A DNA stretch of 56,542 bases, from contig NZ_BAQK01000019.1 of assembly GCF_025994435.1 (NCBI RefSeq), positions 1 to 56,542 of the forward strand, written 5' to 3'. Source of the stretch: Gluconacetobacter johannae. GTDB lineage: Bacteria; Pseudomonadota; Alphaproteobacteria; Acetobacterales; Acetobacteraceae. A program made the translations under genes and the position numbers. Shown here one piece after another: positions 41,730 through 50,341 of the stretch (position 1 is the first letter of the stretch; every line of letters begins with the position of its first letter). The notes below the pieces were generated by a model. That model worked only from the letters and a program-made list of their open reading frames with translations. It made no database searches and had not been told where the DNA came from.

Positions 41730-42674
41730 TCACTCCTGATCCTGCACAATCTCCCTCTTGGCGCGCACCAGCCGGGCCAGGCACCGGTCGCGCCACGCCT
41801 TGCGCGCGTCCAGCTCCGCGGCCGGCGTCCTGCCGCGCCGCGCCGCCTCGACGCGGGCGACCAGCGCCTCGCCCCAGGGGCGCGGATCGGCCTGTTCGCG
41901 CGCCAGATCGTAGTACATCGGGCCCAGCTTGCGGCAGTAATCGGCGATCCCGCCCTGGGCGTTCAGGTCGATGGTCTCGAACGGGCCCATGAAGAACCAG
42001 CGCAGCCCCAGCCCGTCCGACATCGCGGCATCCACGTCGTCGGGCGAGCAGATTCCGTCCTCGACCAGGCGAAAACCCTCGGCCAGCACGGCGCTTTGCA
42101 GGCGGTTGACCACGAAGCCGGGGATTTCGCGGCTGAGCTGGATGGGGACCTGGCCCACCGCCCGCATCAGGGCGTGGGTGCGCGCCACGACCGATGGATC
42201 GGTCCAGGGGGCGGGAATGATCTCGACCAGCGGGATCAGGTGTGGCGGGTTGATCGGATGCGCGACGACGCAGCGCGACCGGCCCGCGATCCCGGCCGTG
42301 AAGGCGGACGCCGGCAGCCCCGAGGTGGAGCTGGCGATCACCGCGTCGGGCCGCGCCGCCACGGCCAGGTCGCGATAGAGTTCCTGCTTCACCGCCAGGC
42401 GTTCGGGCGCGCTTTCCTGGATATAGTCGGCATCCCGCACCGCCTCGGCCAGTGACGGGGCGGCGTGCAGGCGCGCCAGCACGTCCTCGACACGCTCGGC
42501 ATGCAGCAGGTCCTGCCGGGCCAGCGTCTCCGCGGCATCGCGCGCCACGTCCAGCGCGGTCCGCACGGCGGCGGGGGAGGGATCGTACAGCGTGACGTCG
42601 AAGCCTGCCCGGCCGAACACCAGGGCCCACGAGCCCCCGACCAGGCCACAGCCGACAAGTGCGATGTGCTTCAT
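41730..42674 (-). CDS. L-gulonate 3-dehydrogenase/lambda-crystallin-like hydroxyacid dehydrogenase
   Basis: A 314-residue 3-hydroxyacyl-CoA-dehydrogenase-fold enzyme. 'GCGLVGGSWALVFGRAG' is the Rossmann loop, ending with an acidic residue (YDPS). 'SSTSGLPAS' and 'AHPINPPHLIPLVEII' match the lambda-crystallin / L-gulonate 3-dehydrogenase branch, which oxidises C3 of sugar acids, not the fatty-acid branch. It would give a 3-oxo acid directly, which could bypass OtnI in this pathway. It starts the operon (MHS carrier, ltnD, otnK, otnC, otnI) and is divergent from an FCD GntR gene. GGGGAAG precedes the ATG. The true substrate is unknown. Confidence 0.83.
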   Translation of the reverse strand: MKHIALVGCGLVGGSWALVFGRAGFDVTLYDPSPAAVRTALDVARDAAETLARQDLLHAERVEDVLARLHAAPSLAEAVRDADYIQESAPERLAVKQELYRDLAVAARPDAVIASSTSGLPASAFTAGIAGRSRCVVAHPINPPHLIPLVEIIPAPWTDPSVVARTHALMRAVGQVPIQLSREIPGFVVNRLQSAVLAEGFRLVEDGICSPDDVDAAMSDGLGLRWFFMGPFETIDLNAQGGIADYCRKLGPMYYDLAREQADPRPWGEALVARVEAARRGRTPAAELDARKAWRDRCLARLVRAKREIVQDQE

Positions 42675-42751
42675 GTGGTGCTTCCCCGAATCCGACGACC
42701 CGATAACGGCGCAACCATTCTTCTTGTTTTCTTTTTGTGTTCGCAGATCCG

Positions 42752-42771
42752 ATCCGATCGGATATACGATA
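42752..42771. promoter_or_regulatory. Candidate GntR operator in divergent promoter
   Basis: A perfect 12-bp palindrome ATCCGATCGGAT (42752-42763) is followed by TATACGATA (42763-42771), the same nonamer as at 3963-3971. It lies in the 134-base gap between the dehydrogenase gene (−) and the GntR gene (+), where an FCD regulator would act on both. Confidence 0.45.
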
Positions 42772-42808
42772 TGGGGACGTTGCTGAGTTCACGGGGGCAT
42801 GTCAAGAA

Positions 42809-43546
42809 ATGTTTGCGAGACCGCCGCGACCCGATCCGTTTCCCCTGTCCGCCCCGCCAGAGGGACAGGATGCCGCGGCCCTGCCGGCCGGCCCTTTGCC
42901 CCGGCCCGTCCGCCTGGCCGGCGAGGTCTACGAGATCCTGCTGAAACGGCTGATGGCCCTGGACATCGAGCCGGGGGAACGCATCGGCGTCGATGCCCTG
43001 GTCCGCGAACTGGAGGTATCGCAGACGCCGATCCGCGAGGCGCTGGGCCGGCTGGAAACCCAGGGCCTGGTCGTCAAGGTGCATCTGTCGGGATACCGGG
43101 CGGCCCCGCAACTGACGCGCAAGCAGTTCAGCGACCTGGCGGAACTGCGCCTGCTGATCGAACCCGCCGCCGCCGCCAAGGCCGCCGTGCTGATGTCCGA
43201 CGACGAACGCGACGCCATCGCCGCCATCGCCGACAGCATGGGCCAGCGCTTCAGCACGGACACGCAGGTGGCCTATAACCGTTTCGCCGAGGAAGACACC
43301 CGCTTCCACGCGGCCATCGCGAAGGCCAGCCAGAACGAACTGTACCATGACATCCTGGTGCGGCAGGCCGTCCATGTGCGCCTGTTCCGCCTGCGGCTGT
43401 CCGCGCGGGTCACGACGGACGCGCTGGTGGAACATGCCCGCATCATCGAGGCCTTCCACGCCCGCGACCCCGACGCCGTCGCGGCGGCGATGCGTACGCA
43501 TCTGGAAAACGCCTATGCCCGCTTCGTGGGGATCTATGATTCGTGA
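42809..43546 (+). CDS. GntR-family regulator, FCD subfamily
   Basis: A 245-residue regulator. The HTH block 'VDALVRELEVSQTPIREALGRLETQGLV' is typical (given here across the helices). The FCD domain follows, with 'NRFAEEDTRFHAAIAKAS' and 'HARIIEAFHARD' carrying the metal-binding Asp/His residues. It is divergent from the tetronate operon that starts at 42674 and is the natural candidate for its control. The frame opens with GTG at 42737; ATG 42809 is more plausible because the earlier start would overlap the candidate operator. No strong ribosome-binding site is seen for either. Confidence 0.87.
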   Translation: MFARPPRPDPFPLSAPPEGQDAAALPAGPLPRPVRLAGEVYEILLKRLMALDIEPGERIGVDALVRELEVSQTPIREALGRLETQGLVVKVHLSGYRAAPQLTRKQFSDLAELRLLIEPAAAAKAAVLMSDDERDAIAAIADSMGQRFSTDTQVAYNRFAEEDTRFHAAIAKASQNELYHDILVRQAVHVRLFRLRLSARVTTDALVEHARIIEAFHARDPDAVAAAMRTHLENAYARFVGIYDS

Positions 43547-43559
43547 TGGGCCGGCGGTT

Positions 43560-44903
43560 TCAAGGCAGTGCGAGACGTCGCGCCAGGGTCGCGGCCAGAT
43601 CGGCCGCCTGCTGGCGAATTTCGGGAATGGCGATGGATTCGAACAGCACCCCCAGCCGGGCCGGGCCGAGCGTGAACAGCCGGTCGGACGCACGCCCCTG
43701 TCCATCCACCAGCGCGCCGTCGCGATCGCAGATCAGCCCGCCCCCCAGCCGCCCGGGCATGATGACCCGCCGCGCCAGCATGGAGCGCAGCAGGGGGGAA
43801 TCGACCCGGCAATAATCCATGTCGGGGCCGGTGCAGTTCACGACATGGGCCGCGCGAACGGACACCGGACCTTGCGCGCTCCGTAAGGCCACGACGGCCG
43901 CGCCGTCTTCCATCGTGACGGCGTCCAGATGTCCTTTCCAAATCACCACGGTTCCCGCCGCGCGTTCGGCGTCGATCGCGGCGGCGATCGCCGGTGCGAT
44001 GCGGTGCCGCATGATATCCCAGCGGCGCTGAAGATGGCGGCGGAAGCGGCGCTGCTCGGTTTCGGGCAGCGCCCGCCACAGATCGTTGGTCCGGTGGCGC
44101 AGCCCGTCGACGATGGCGCGCCAGGGCACATGCCGGCGCAGCGCCGCGCGAAAGGCGCGAAGATAGGCCCGCGCGGTCGGCGGCACGTCATCGGGGAACG
44201 GGGACGTCCCGTCCGCCTCGTAGGGGGCGTGCCGGCTGGGCAGCAGGCCGTGGCGGGATACCGCCGTGATCGGGCCACGGTGGTCGCCGTCGCGCAGGCG
44301 CAGCACCACATCCACGGCGGTCAGGCCGGTGCCGATCAGGGCCACCGGATCGCCCTGCCCGATCGCGCCGTACACCGCGTCGTCCCAGGCCGTGTGATGA
44401 TAGACGCCGGCCGCGCGTACCGCATCGTCGATGGCGGCCAGCGGAGCAGGATCGAAATTCCCGGTCGCGAGCACGGTGACGTCGGCCCTGACCGGGCGCC
44501 CGTCCGCCAGGGTCAGACGCCCGCCCTGGCCCTCGGGCTGATAGTCGACGACCTGCCCGCGCAGATGGGTCGGTCCGGCTTCGGCATACAGCGCACGCAG
44601 ATAATGCCCGAAGATCGCGCGGGGCGTGAAGCCGTCCGCCGGGGCCAGCGGATCGACATGGGCGCGCAGCCAGGCCAGGAAATGGTGCGGGTCGTCCGCC
44701 ATGGCGCCCATGCCGTCATTGCGGACATTGAGCAGATGACGCGGGCACCGGGTGGCGTAGGCAAGCCCCGGACCCGGTTCGTCCGCCGGGTCGATCAGCG
44801 TCACCGCGGGGCAATTGGCCTGCCGGGCCAGGTTGCAGGCCAGAAGCACGCCACTGGCGCCGCCGCCGACGATTGCAACATGTGGCGGACGCTCCACGGC
44901 CAC
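43560..44903 (-). CDS. COG4529 FAD/NAD(P)-binding protein (YdhS-like)
   Basis: A 447-residue flavoprotein with an N-terminal FAD Rossmann motif GGGASG (13-18), 'GPGLAYATRCPRHLLNVR' and a second dinucleotide motif 'LIGTGLTAVDVVL' (about 192-204), the layout of the COG4529/YdhS family. The reaction is unknown in this family; NAD(P)H-dependent hydroxylase-like or hydroxyacid chemistry has been proposed. It starts with GTG six bases after the pyruvyltransferase stop, so it is the third gene of the polysaccharide operon, although its GC content matches the chromosome, not the two preceding genes. It is convergent with the GntR gene, 13 bases apart. Confidence 0.82.
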   Translation of the reverse strand: MAVERPPHVAIVGGGASGVLLACNLARQANCPAVTLIDPADEPGPGLAYATRCPRHLLNVRNDGMGAMADDPHHFLAWLRAHVDPLAPADGFTPRAIFGHYLRALYAEAGPTHLRGQVVDYQPEGQGGRLTLADGRPVRADVTVLATGNFDPAPLAAIDDAVRAAGVYHHTAWDDAVYGAIGQGDPVALIGTGLTAVDVVLRLRDGDHRGPITAVSRHGLLPSRHAPYEADGTSPFPDDVPPTARAYLRAFRAALRRHVPWRAIVDGLRHRTNDLWRALPETEQRRFRRHLQRRWDIMRHRIAPAIAAAIDAERAAGTVVIWKGHLDAVTMEDGAAVVALRSAQGPVSVRAAHVVNCTGPDMDYCRVDSPLLRSMLARRVIMPGRLGGGLICDRDGALVDGQGRASDRLFTLGPARLGVLFESIAIPEIRQQAADLAATLARRLALP

Positions 44904-44909
44904 CCCGGA

Positions 44910-46124
44910 CTAGCGCAGAATACTGTTGCGTATCGTCCTCAATGAACGACCGATTCCAGGAACTTCGAGCAGCGTATAGTAGTGCTCTTTCAGGCGATTG
45001 AATTTTGATTTTTTCATTTCGTCGAATTCGAGGGACATTTCCTCCAGATGTTCGATCGCGCGAAGCAGGCGGTCTTTCTCCTGGGCGGCATCGCGCAGTT
45101 GCGCGCGCATTTGCCCTCGCAGTTCCTCGCCGGCACGAACCAGCATGTCGTTCTGGCGCAACACGCCACCAAGCTTTTCCCGCTCCGCCTGCCGGTCCAG
45201 GCTCAATCGGCGAATTGTGTCGCGCAGAAGCCGCGTCCGGGCCTGCTCGCCCTGTTCCTCAGGCCGGATCTCCCGCTCGCGGTCCCGGAAGGAGGCCTGC
45301 GGAAAGCGGCATATCGAATAGTCAAAAACCGCGCGGTTCTTGAAGTAGGAGTTTCCTTCCATTTCCACTGTCCGCCCCAGCAGGCAGGCTAGGATGGTCA
45401 TATGCAGCCGGTCGGTCCTGACGCTGGCGAACTGGGTCAGGAGCCCCGCGACGGAACGGAGAGGCGGAAGGCAGTGTTCCAATGAGTCCCATTGAATATC
45501 GTTGAACAAAAGGGGAAGATCGACGGAGTCTCGCGGTCGGGTCCTGCGTGTGGATTCTTCGTCGGCGCGCAGGATGTTCAGGCAGGGATACTGGCCCACC
45601 CTGTCCAGGTCGGCGAAATGCGTGTCCCTGGTATAGAAGGCCATGTCGTGGGATAGAAAGATACGCTCCGGCGGAACCCCCTGCTCCAGCAGCAGATCGA
45701 CGCTCCGCCGCTCACGGCAGAAGATGGTCACCTGATCGGAAAACGGGACAAATTCCGACCCAAACCCCGAAAAACTGGAAGGCAGAAACAGGATCTCTCC
45801 GCCTTTTCGCAGATGTTGCAGAACGGCTTCGGCATAGGTTTCCCACAATCCCCTGACCCAGCCGCCCCCGCCGCCGAACACGATGTGGCTATGCCCTTCA
45901 AAGACATCGCCCTGTCGTCCCCGCACGATGGAGGGCGTCCAGCCAAGGTCGTCGAACAGGTCGAATGTGCCCACGGCGATCAGGGCATCGCCCAGATTGC
46001 CATAGCCGGGGTAGAAGGCGGCGTTTTTTGCCGCAAACGCCTCGATGCTTCCGACGAGAGCCCCGTTGTCGCGGATTTCGCTCCGGATGGCGTTTTTGAT
46101 GTCCCGATAATCATGAGACGTCAT
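44910..46124 (-). CDS. Polysaccharide pyruvyl transferase family protein with C-terminal coiled coil
   Basis: A 404-residue protein. 'GYGNLGDALI' (41-50), 'HIVFGGGGGWVRG' and 'TDRLHMTILACLLGR' followed by 'NSYFKNRAVFDY' are the blocks of the CsaB/ExoV pyruvyltransferase family, which adds pyruvate ketals to surface sugars. After about residue 280 comes a long charged helix rich in Glu, Arg and Leu, probably a coiled coil of about 100 residues, which is unusual for the family and may tether the protein to a partner. The start overlaps the glycosyltransferase stop as ATGA. Base composition is lower in GC than the flanking genes. Confidence 0.83.
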   Translation of the reverse strand: MTSHDYRDIKNAIRSEIRDNGALVGSIEAFAAKNAAFYPGYGNLGDALIAVGTFDLFDDLGWTPSIVRGRQGDVFEGHSHIVFGGGGGWVRGLWETYAEAVLQHLRKGGEILFLPSSFSGFGSEFVPFSDQVTIFCRERRSVDLLLEQGVPPERIFLSHDMAFYTRDTHFADLDRVGQYPCLNILRADEESTRRTRPRDSVDLPLLFNDIQWDSLEHCLPPLRSVAGLLTQFASVRTDRLHMTILACLLGRTVEMEGNSYFKNRAVFDYSICRFPQASFRDREREIRPEEQGEQARTRLLRDTIRRLSLDRQAEREKLGGVLRQNDMLVRAGEELRGQMRAQLRDAAQEKDRLLRAIEHLEEMSLEFDEMKKSKFNRLKEHYYTLLEVPGIGRSLRTIRNSILR

Positions 46125-48235
46125 GTCGTCAGGTCTCCTTCCTGTGCATTCCCGGCCAGCATGGCGTAGAATGCGCCAACATTTTGTCTGTATCTTTCGA
46201 CGCCATGCTGCGCCTTCATCCGGTCATGCAGGCGGCCTGTCTTTTTCAGGATCTCGGCCGATGTCGATGCGAGAAAGCAGCGGATTTTTTCGATATACCG
46301 CAAGACAAGCTCGCGATCGTCGGTGGTCTTCCGAACGACGAAGGCGCTGTCGTCGTCGATCAGTTCCGACACGCCGCCGACATCCACCGAAATGATCGGA
46401 ATACGCATGTCCGCCGCTTCAAGAAGAACATTGGGAAGCCCGTCGAAAAGAGAGGTGTATAAAAAGGCGTCGTTTTCTTCAAACGGTATGCTGTCCAGTC
46501 CGTTGAACGAGCCTCTATAGGCCAGGTTCGGGTGCCCATCGAAGCAGGCCGGGTCGAAGTGATTGAGGATCGAATCCCCATAGACATGAATTTCAACCGT
46601 TTCCCCGAGGGCCGCGAGTTCGGTTGCAATGGCGCACAGCAACGAGGGACGCTTCTGCAGATCGAGACGCGAGGCCCAGACCAGGCGTTTTTTTCCGGCC
46701 CCGTAATTTGACGAAGGCCTGGTGATCCCGCTGTGGGTATAAAGAAGAAACGTCCGGTCTTTGTACGACGGGATGCGGCAATCCAGTTCCTTCAGGTTCG
46801 CCTCATGATCGGAGATCACGCAGGTGACGACATTGGAATGATCGGACAGGAAGCGGTAATCCCATCCATCTTCATAAAGCGTACCGTTGAACATGTAGTA
46901 GGAGGAACAAAAGTAAAAATACATTATGGCGTGACGGGTCAGGCCGTACGAAAATTTTTGCATGAACGCATTTGAAAAAGGACATGCTTTCATGAACAGA
47001 TTGGCGTTGGGCGCGACATTTTCAACGACGCGCAATGCCAGTTCGGGTATTTTGTCCGCCTGCTCCGTGCCCAGGAGAGCGTGCAGGTCGATGATGTCGA
47101 TACCGTCCGGAACGTCAAGGCGAGGCTTGCCGGCATCCAGATGCTCGCCGAGGAGTATGAGGCAGGATCGCCCATAGTCGCGCATGGCCGTCTGGACGAA
47201 ATGCATGATGTATTTTTCGCCCCCGCCCTTGGAAAGGAAGGGCATGAAAAATACGTCTGTATAATCCGTTCCCTTTAAATGTCGGAAAATATTCCAAAAT
47301 GCCTTTCCGAACGCTTCCGATTGTCCGACGTTCGTAAAGAACGTCGCCTCACGCAGGGAGCGCGGCTGGACCTCGGGTTCGATTTTGTTGGCTTGGGAAA
47401 TAAGATTTTGAATATAGGATGACTCTCGACAGTCGTCGCCGAAATCCAGATGCATCTGGGATATGACCTGCGCGCTATCTTCTTTTTCGATGAGCCTTGC
47501 GAAAATGTCCGGAGCGAAAAAATCGGAATTGTTCGCGATATATCTGTCGGGCGCTCCCAGTGACGCCATGATGCTTCTGTCGTGCTGGCGATAGAACACG
47601 ACGACGTCGCGGGCAATCAGCAGGTCGAACCCGTCCGCGACCAGCCGCAGGTTGAGGTCGTAGTCTTCGTAGGCATAAAGCCGGTGCGACGAACAATCGC
47701 GATATCTGATCCGCTTCAGGTCCGCGCGGCGCGCCATCAGGCGGGAGACGTAAGTGTGGCTTCCGGCCAGGCGCCGGACTCCCGTCTTTTTCAGGGGGTA
47801 AAGGCGGCAGACATAGTTTTGTCCCCCGAAAGCCTGATAATATTCGGGAAAGACGGCGGCCTTTTCGGGCGACGCATGAAGGGCCATGTACATGGTATGG
47901 AGATAGTTATACGACAGCAGGTCGTCCGCGTCGGCGGTGGCTATATAATGGCCACGGGCCAGGTCGATGCCACGGTTGCGCGACAGCCCCAGCGAACGCA
48001 GGGCGACAGTCTCGACCACGACGCGGCCGAAGGTCGAAAAATCGTAATCACGCACGATGGATGCGGTCCTCTCGTCCGGAGCGTCGAGGACAATGACAAG
48101 TTCACATTCGATATTGAACAGACGGGCGTGGTCGACGGTCTCTTCGATCGAACGGATGGCCGGATAGAACAGGTCCTGTTCCTTATGGACGTTCAGAATG
48201 ATCGAGATATCTACGCCGCGCACGGACTTCTCCAT
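46121..48235 (-). CDS. Two-domain glycosyltransferase (GT2 + GT4)
   Basis: A 704-residue fusion. Residues 1 to about 250 are a GT-A domain of family GT2: 'DISIILNVHKEQ', the metal-binding ADADD at 101-105 and 'YEDYDLNLRL' as the catalytic-base region. Residues about 340-690 are a GT-B domain of the GT4 type with 'KKRLVWASRLDLQKRP' and 'FLYTSLFDGLPNVLLEAADM', the Glu-rich donor-binding site. It would add two sugars to a surface glycan in the cytosol. No membrane segment is present. The gene is clearly AT-richer than the window (about 45-55% GC in sampled lines), suggesting acquisition. The ATG at 48235 sits very close to AGGA, so the start is not certain. Confidence 0.85.
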   Translation of the reverse strand: MEKSVRGVDISIILNVHKEQDLFYPAIRSIEETVDHARLFNIECELVIVLDAPDERTASIVRDYDFSTFGRVVVETVALRSLGLSRNRGIDLARGHYIATADADDLLSYNYLHTMYMALHASPEKAAVFPEYYQAFGGQNYVCRLYPLKKTGVRRLAGSHTYVSRLMARRADLKRIRYRDCSSHRLYAYEDYDLNLRLVADGFDLLIARDVVVFYRQHDRSIMASLGAPDRYIANNSDFFAPDIFARLIEKEDSAQVISQMHLDFGDDCRESSYIQNLISQANKIEPEVQPRSLREATFFTNVGQSEAFGKAFWNIFRHLKGTDYTDVFFMPFLSKGGGEKYIMHFVQTAMRDYGRSCLILLGEHLDAGKPRLDVPDGIDIIDLHALLGTEQADKIPELALRVVENVAPNANLFMKACPFSNAFMQKFSYGLTRHAIMYFYFCSSYYMFNGTLYEDGWDYRFLSDHSNVVTCVISDHEANLKELDCRIPSYKDRTFLLYTHSGITRPSSNYGAGKKRLVWASRLDLQKRPSLLCAIATELAALGETVEIHVYGDSILNHFDPACFDGHPNLAYRGSFNGLDSIPFEENDAFLYTSLFDGLPNVLLEAADMRIPIISVDVGGVSELIDDDSAFVVRKTTDDRELVLRYIEKIRCFLASTSAEILKKTGRLHDRMKAQHGVERYRQNVGAFYAMLAGNAQEGDLTT

Positions 48236-48370
48236 TCCTGTCTGGTCGTCAAAATGGATTTGCCTGGCCTGCCCGGCGAAAGCCTGGGCACGGCCGGCGC
48301 CGCCGGCCGGTCATGTCCGCGGGCGTTCTGATGGATGGACGACGCAGCAACCACCGCCTGTATCAGGGCC

Positions 48371-48523
48371 CTAAAGGCGTCCCATAAGGACCAGGATCAG
48401 CACGATCACCAGGATCAGGCCCAGCCCGCCGGAGGGGTAATAGCCCCATCCCGAGCTGTACGGCCATGACGGCAGCGCCCCGATCAGCAGCAGCACGATG
48501 ACGATCAGCAGGATGGTGCTCAT
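48371..48523 (-). CDS. DUF3309 small membrane protein
   Basis: A 50-residue protein made almost entirely of two hydrophobic helices, 'ILLIVIVLLLIGALPSWPY' and 'GLGLILVIVLILVLMG', separated by 'SSGWGYYPSG'. This matches DUF3309, small membrane proteins common in proteobacteria with unknown function. AAGGGA precedes ATG 48523; the longer frame is rejected. A 7-bp stem-loop (48292-48308) lies downstream without a T tract. Confidence 0.8.
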   Translation of the reverse strand: MSTILLIVIVLLLIGALPSWPYSSGWGYYPSGGLGLILVIVLILVLMGRL

Positions 48524-48726
48524 GATGGCGTCCCTTGTTCTGGCCCGGCACATTCGGCCCCCGGAGGCCATCAACGAACGGGCGCGCCGCGGGTTCGTTG
48601 CGTATTGTCACAACGTGGCGGGCGGGCCGTCGGATCACCGGCCCGGAACAGGGTTGCCAGAGTGTAGGGTGCCAGAGCGTGGGGCCTCGCGTTCAGGTCC
48701 AGGACCCGAACGCGAGGCGATGCGCC

Positions 48727-50118
48727 TTAGAACGGCGCGTCGATATCGACGACGTCGATCAGCTTGTGGTTGACGAACTCCTTGATGCCCAGGCCGATCA
48801 GCTCACGCCCGAAGCCCGAACGCGCGATGCCGCCGAACGGCAGGTCGGCCTTGACCATGGTGGGATGGTTGACGAACACCATGCCGGTGTCGATGCGCTT
48901 CGCCACCTCGACCCCGCGCCGGGTGTCGGCGGTGAAGACCGAGCCGCCGAGGCCGTACGGGGTATCGTTGGCGATGCGGATCGCGTCCTCCTCGTCCTTC
49001 GCGCGGAAGATCATCGAGACCGGGCCGAAGAATTCCCAGTAGCGGGCGGGGTTGTCCCCGGCCAGGCCGGTCAGGATCGTCGGCTGCAGGAACGCGCCGG
49101 TTTCCGGGACGCGGGGGCCGACCTCGGTCGCGGTCGCGCCATGGGCGACCGCCTTGGCGATATTCCCGCGCAGTTCCTCGACGGCGCCGGCCGAGGACAG
49201 GGGGGCCAGCGTCGTCTCGGCCGCGAACGGATCGCCCGCGCGCAGCGCCGCGACACCGGCGGTATAGAGTTCGAGGAACCGGTCATAGACCGCATCCACC
49301 ACGATCATCCGCTTGGACGACACGCAGACCTGCCCGCCGTTCCAGTGGCGTCCGAACACCGCCCATTTCACGGTCTTTTCCAGGTCGGCGTCCTCCAGGA
49401 CGACGAAGGCGTCGGCGCCGCCCAGTTCCATCGTCGCCTTCTTCAGCGCCCGACCCGCCTGCGCCGCGACCACGGCGCCCGCGCCCTCGGACCCCGTCAG
49501 CGCCACGCCATGCACGCGCGGGTCGTTCAGGATCAGTTCGACCTGTCCGCGGGTGGCGTACAGGTTGCGGAACGCGCCGTCCGGCAGGCCGGCCCGCTTC
49601 ATCAGCACGTCGAAGGCGGCGGCGCTCTGCGGCACGTTCGACGCATGCTTCAGCAGGACCGTGTTGCCCGCCGAAAGCTGCGGCGCGATGATCCGCGCGA
49701 TCTGGTAATAGGGGAAATTCCACGGCTCGATCGCCAGCAGCACGCCCAGCGGCTGATGCACCAGCATCGCATCGCCCGAGCGCGGATCGGACACCGGCAG
49801 CTTTTCCGGCGCCAGCAGGGCTTCGGCATGTTCGGCGTAATAGTCGAAGATCTGGGCCGACAGCTCGACTTCGGCCTTCGCCTCGGCGAACAGCTTGCCC
49901 ATTTCCAGTGTCAGCAGGCGGGCGAAAGGCTCGACCTCCTCACGCAGGATCGCGCTGGCCTTTCGCATGACGGCCGCCCGCTGGGAAAAGCCGGTCTCCC
50001 GCCAGGCGAGGAATGCGGCATGCGCGTCCGCCAGGGCCGTCTTCACCTCGTCATCCGTCGCCGAGGGGAAAGTCGCCAGGACCTCATTCGTATAAGGGTT
50101 TTTGGAGGTATAACCCAT
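48727..50118 (-). CDS. NAD(P)-dependent aldehyde dehydrogenase, succinate-semialdehyde dehydrogenase type
   Basis: A 463-residue ALDH. Catalytic C265 (GGQVCVSSKR), general base E231 (MELGGADAF), N134 (EPWNFP) and K157 are all in place. The compact length, 'MGYTSKNPYTNEVLATFP' N-terminus and 'FGGIARSGFGRELIGLGIKEFVNHK' C-terminus place it with GabD1/Sad-like enzymes that oxidise succinate semialdehyde. Another possible substrate is 2-oxoglutarate semialdehyde, the last intermediate of the hydroxyproline pathway at the other end of the window, for which no local dehydrogenase is seen. It stands alone, with 203 featureless bases between it and the DUF3309 gene. Confidence 0.9.
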   Translation of the reverse strand: MGYTSKNPYTNEVLATFPSATDDEVKTALADAHAAFLAWRETGFSQRAAVMRKASAILREEVEPFARLLTLEMGKLFAEAKAEVELSAQIFDYYAEHAEALLAPEKLPVSDPRSGDAMLVHQPLGVLLAIEPWNFPYYQIARIIAPQLSAGNTVLLKHASNVPQSAAAFDVLMKRAGLPDGAFRNLYATRGQVELILNDPRVHGVALTGSEGAGAVVAAQAGRALKKATMELGGADAFVVLEDADLEKTVKWAVFGRHWNGGQVCVSSKRMIVVDAVYDRFLELYTAGVAALRAGDPFAAETTLAPLSSAGAVEELRGNIAKAVAHGATATEVGPRVPETGAFLQPTILTGLAGDNPARYWEFFGPVSMIFRAKDEEDAIRIANDTPYGLGGSVFTADTRRGVEVAKRIDTGMVFVNHPTMVKADLPFGGIARSGFGRELIGLGIKEFVNHKLIDVVDIDAPF

Positions 50119-50307
50119 TGCAATTGCCTTTATGTCGTCAAAGTGGCACCGGACGGGACCGTCCGGGGGGGCGGAACCGGCCGGCTCCGCCGCGTGGCCC
50201 GCAGCGAGTGTTAGTGCATGGTCGTCCTCTTTTCCATGGATGGCGTGCGGGCGGCGGTTCCACGGAATGTCCTCTCATGGGCGCCGGATAATATGGCAAA
50301 AGGAAGG

Positions 50308-50321
50308 TCGGGCGCGCCCGA
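50308..50321. repeat. Decayed modular repeat, copy 11 (D)
   Basis: A D-type palindrome TCGGGCGCGCCCGA followed by 'acccggcaa' and a broken C module ('caccctggcc'). It lies 21 bases past the stop of the MHS carrier gene in the 223-base gap before the aldehyde dehydrogenase. Confidence 0.6.
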
Positions 50322-50341
50322 ACCCGGCAAACACCCTGGCC

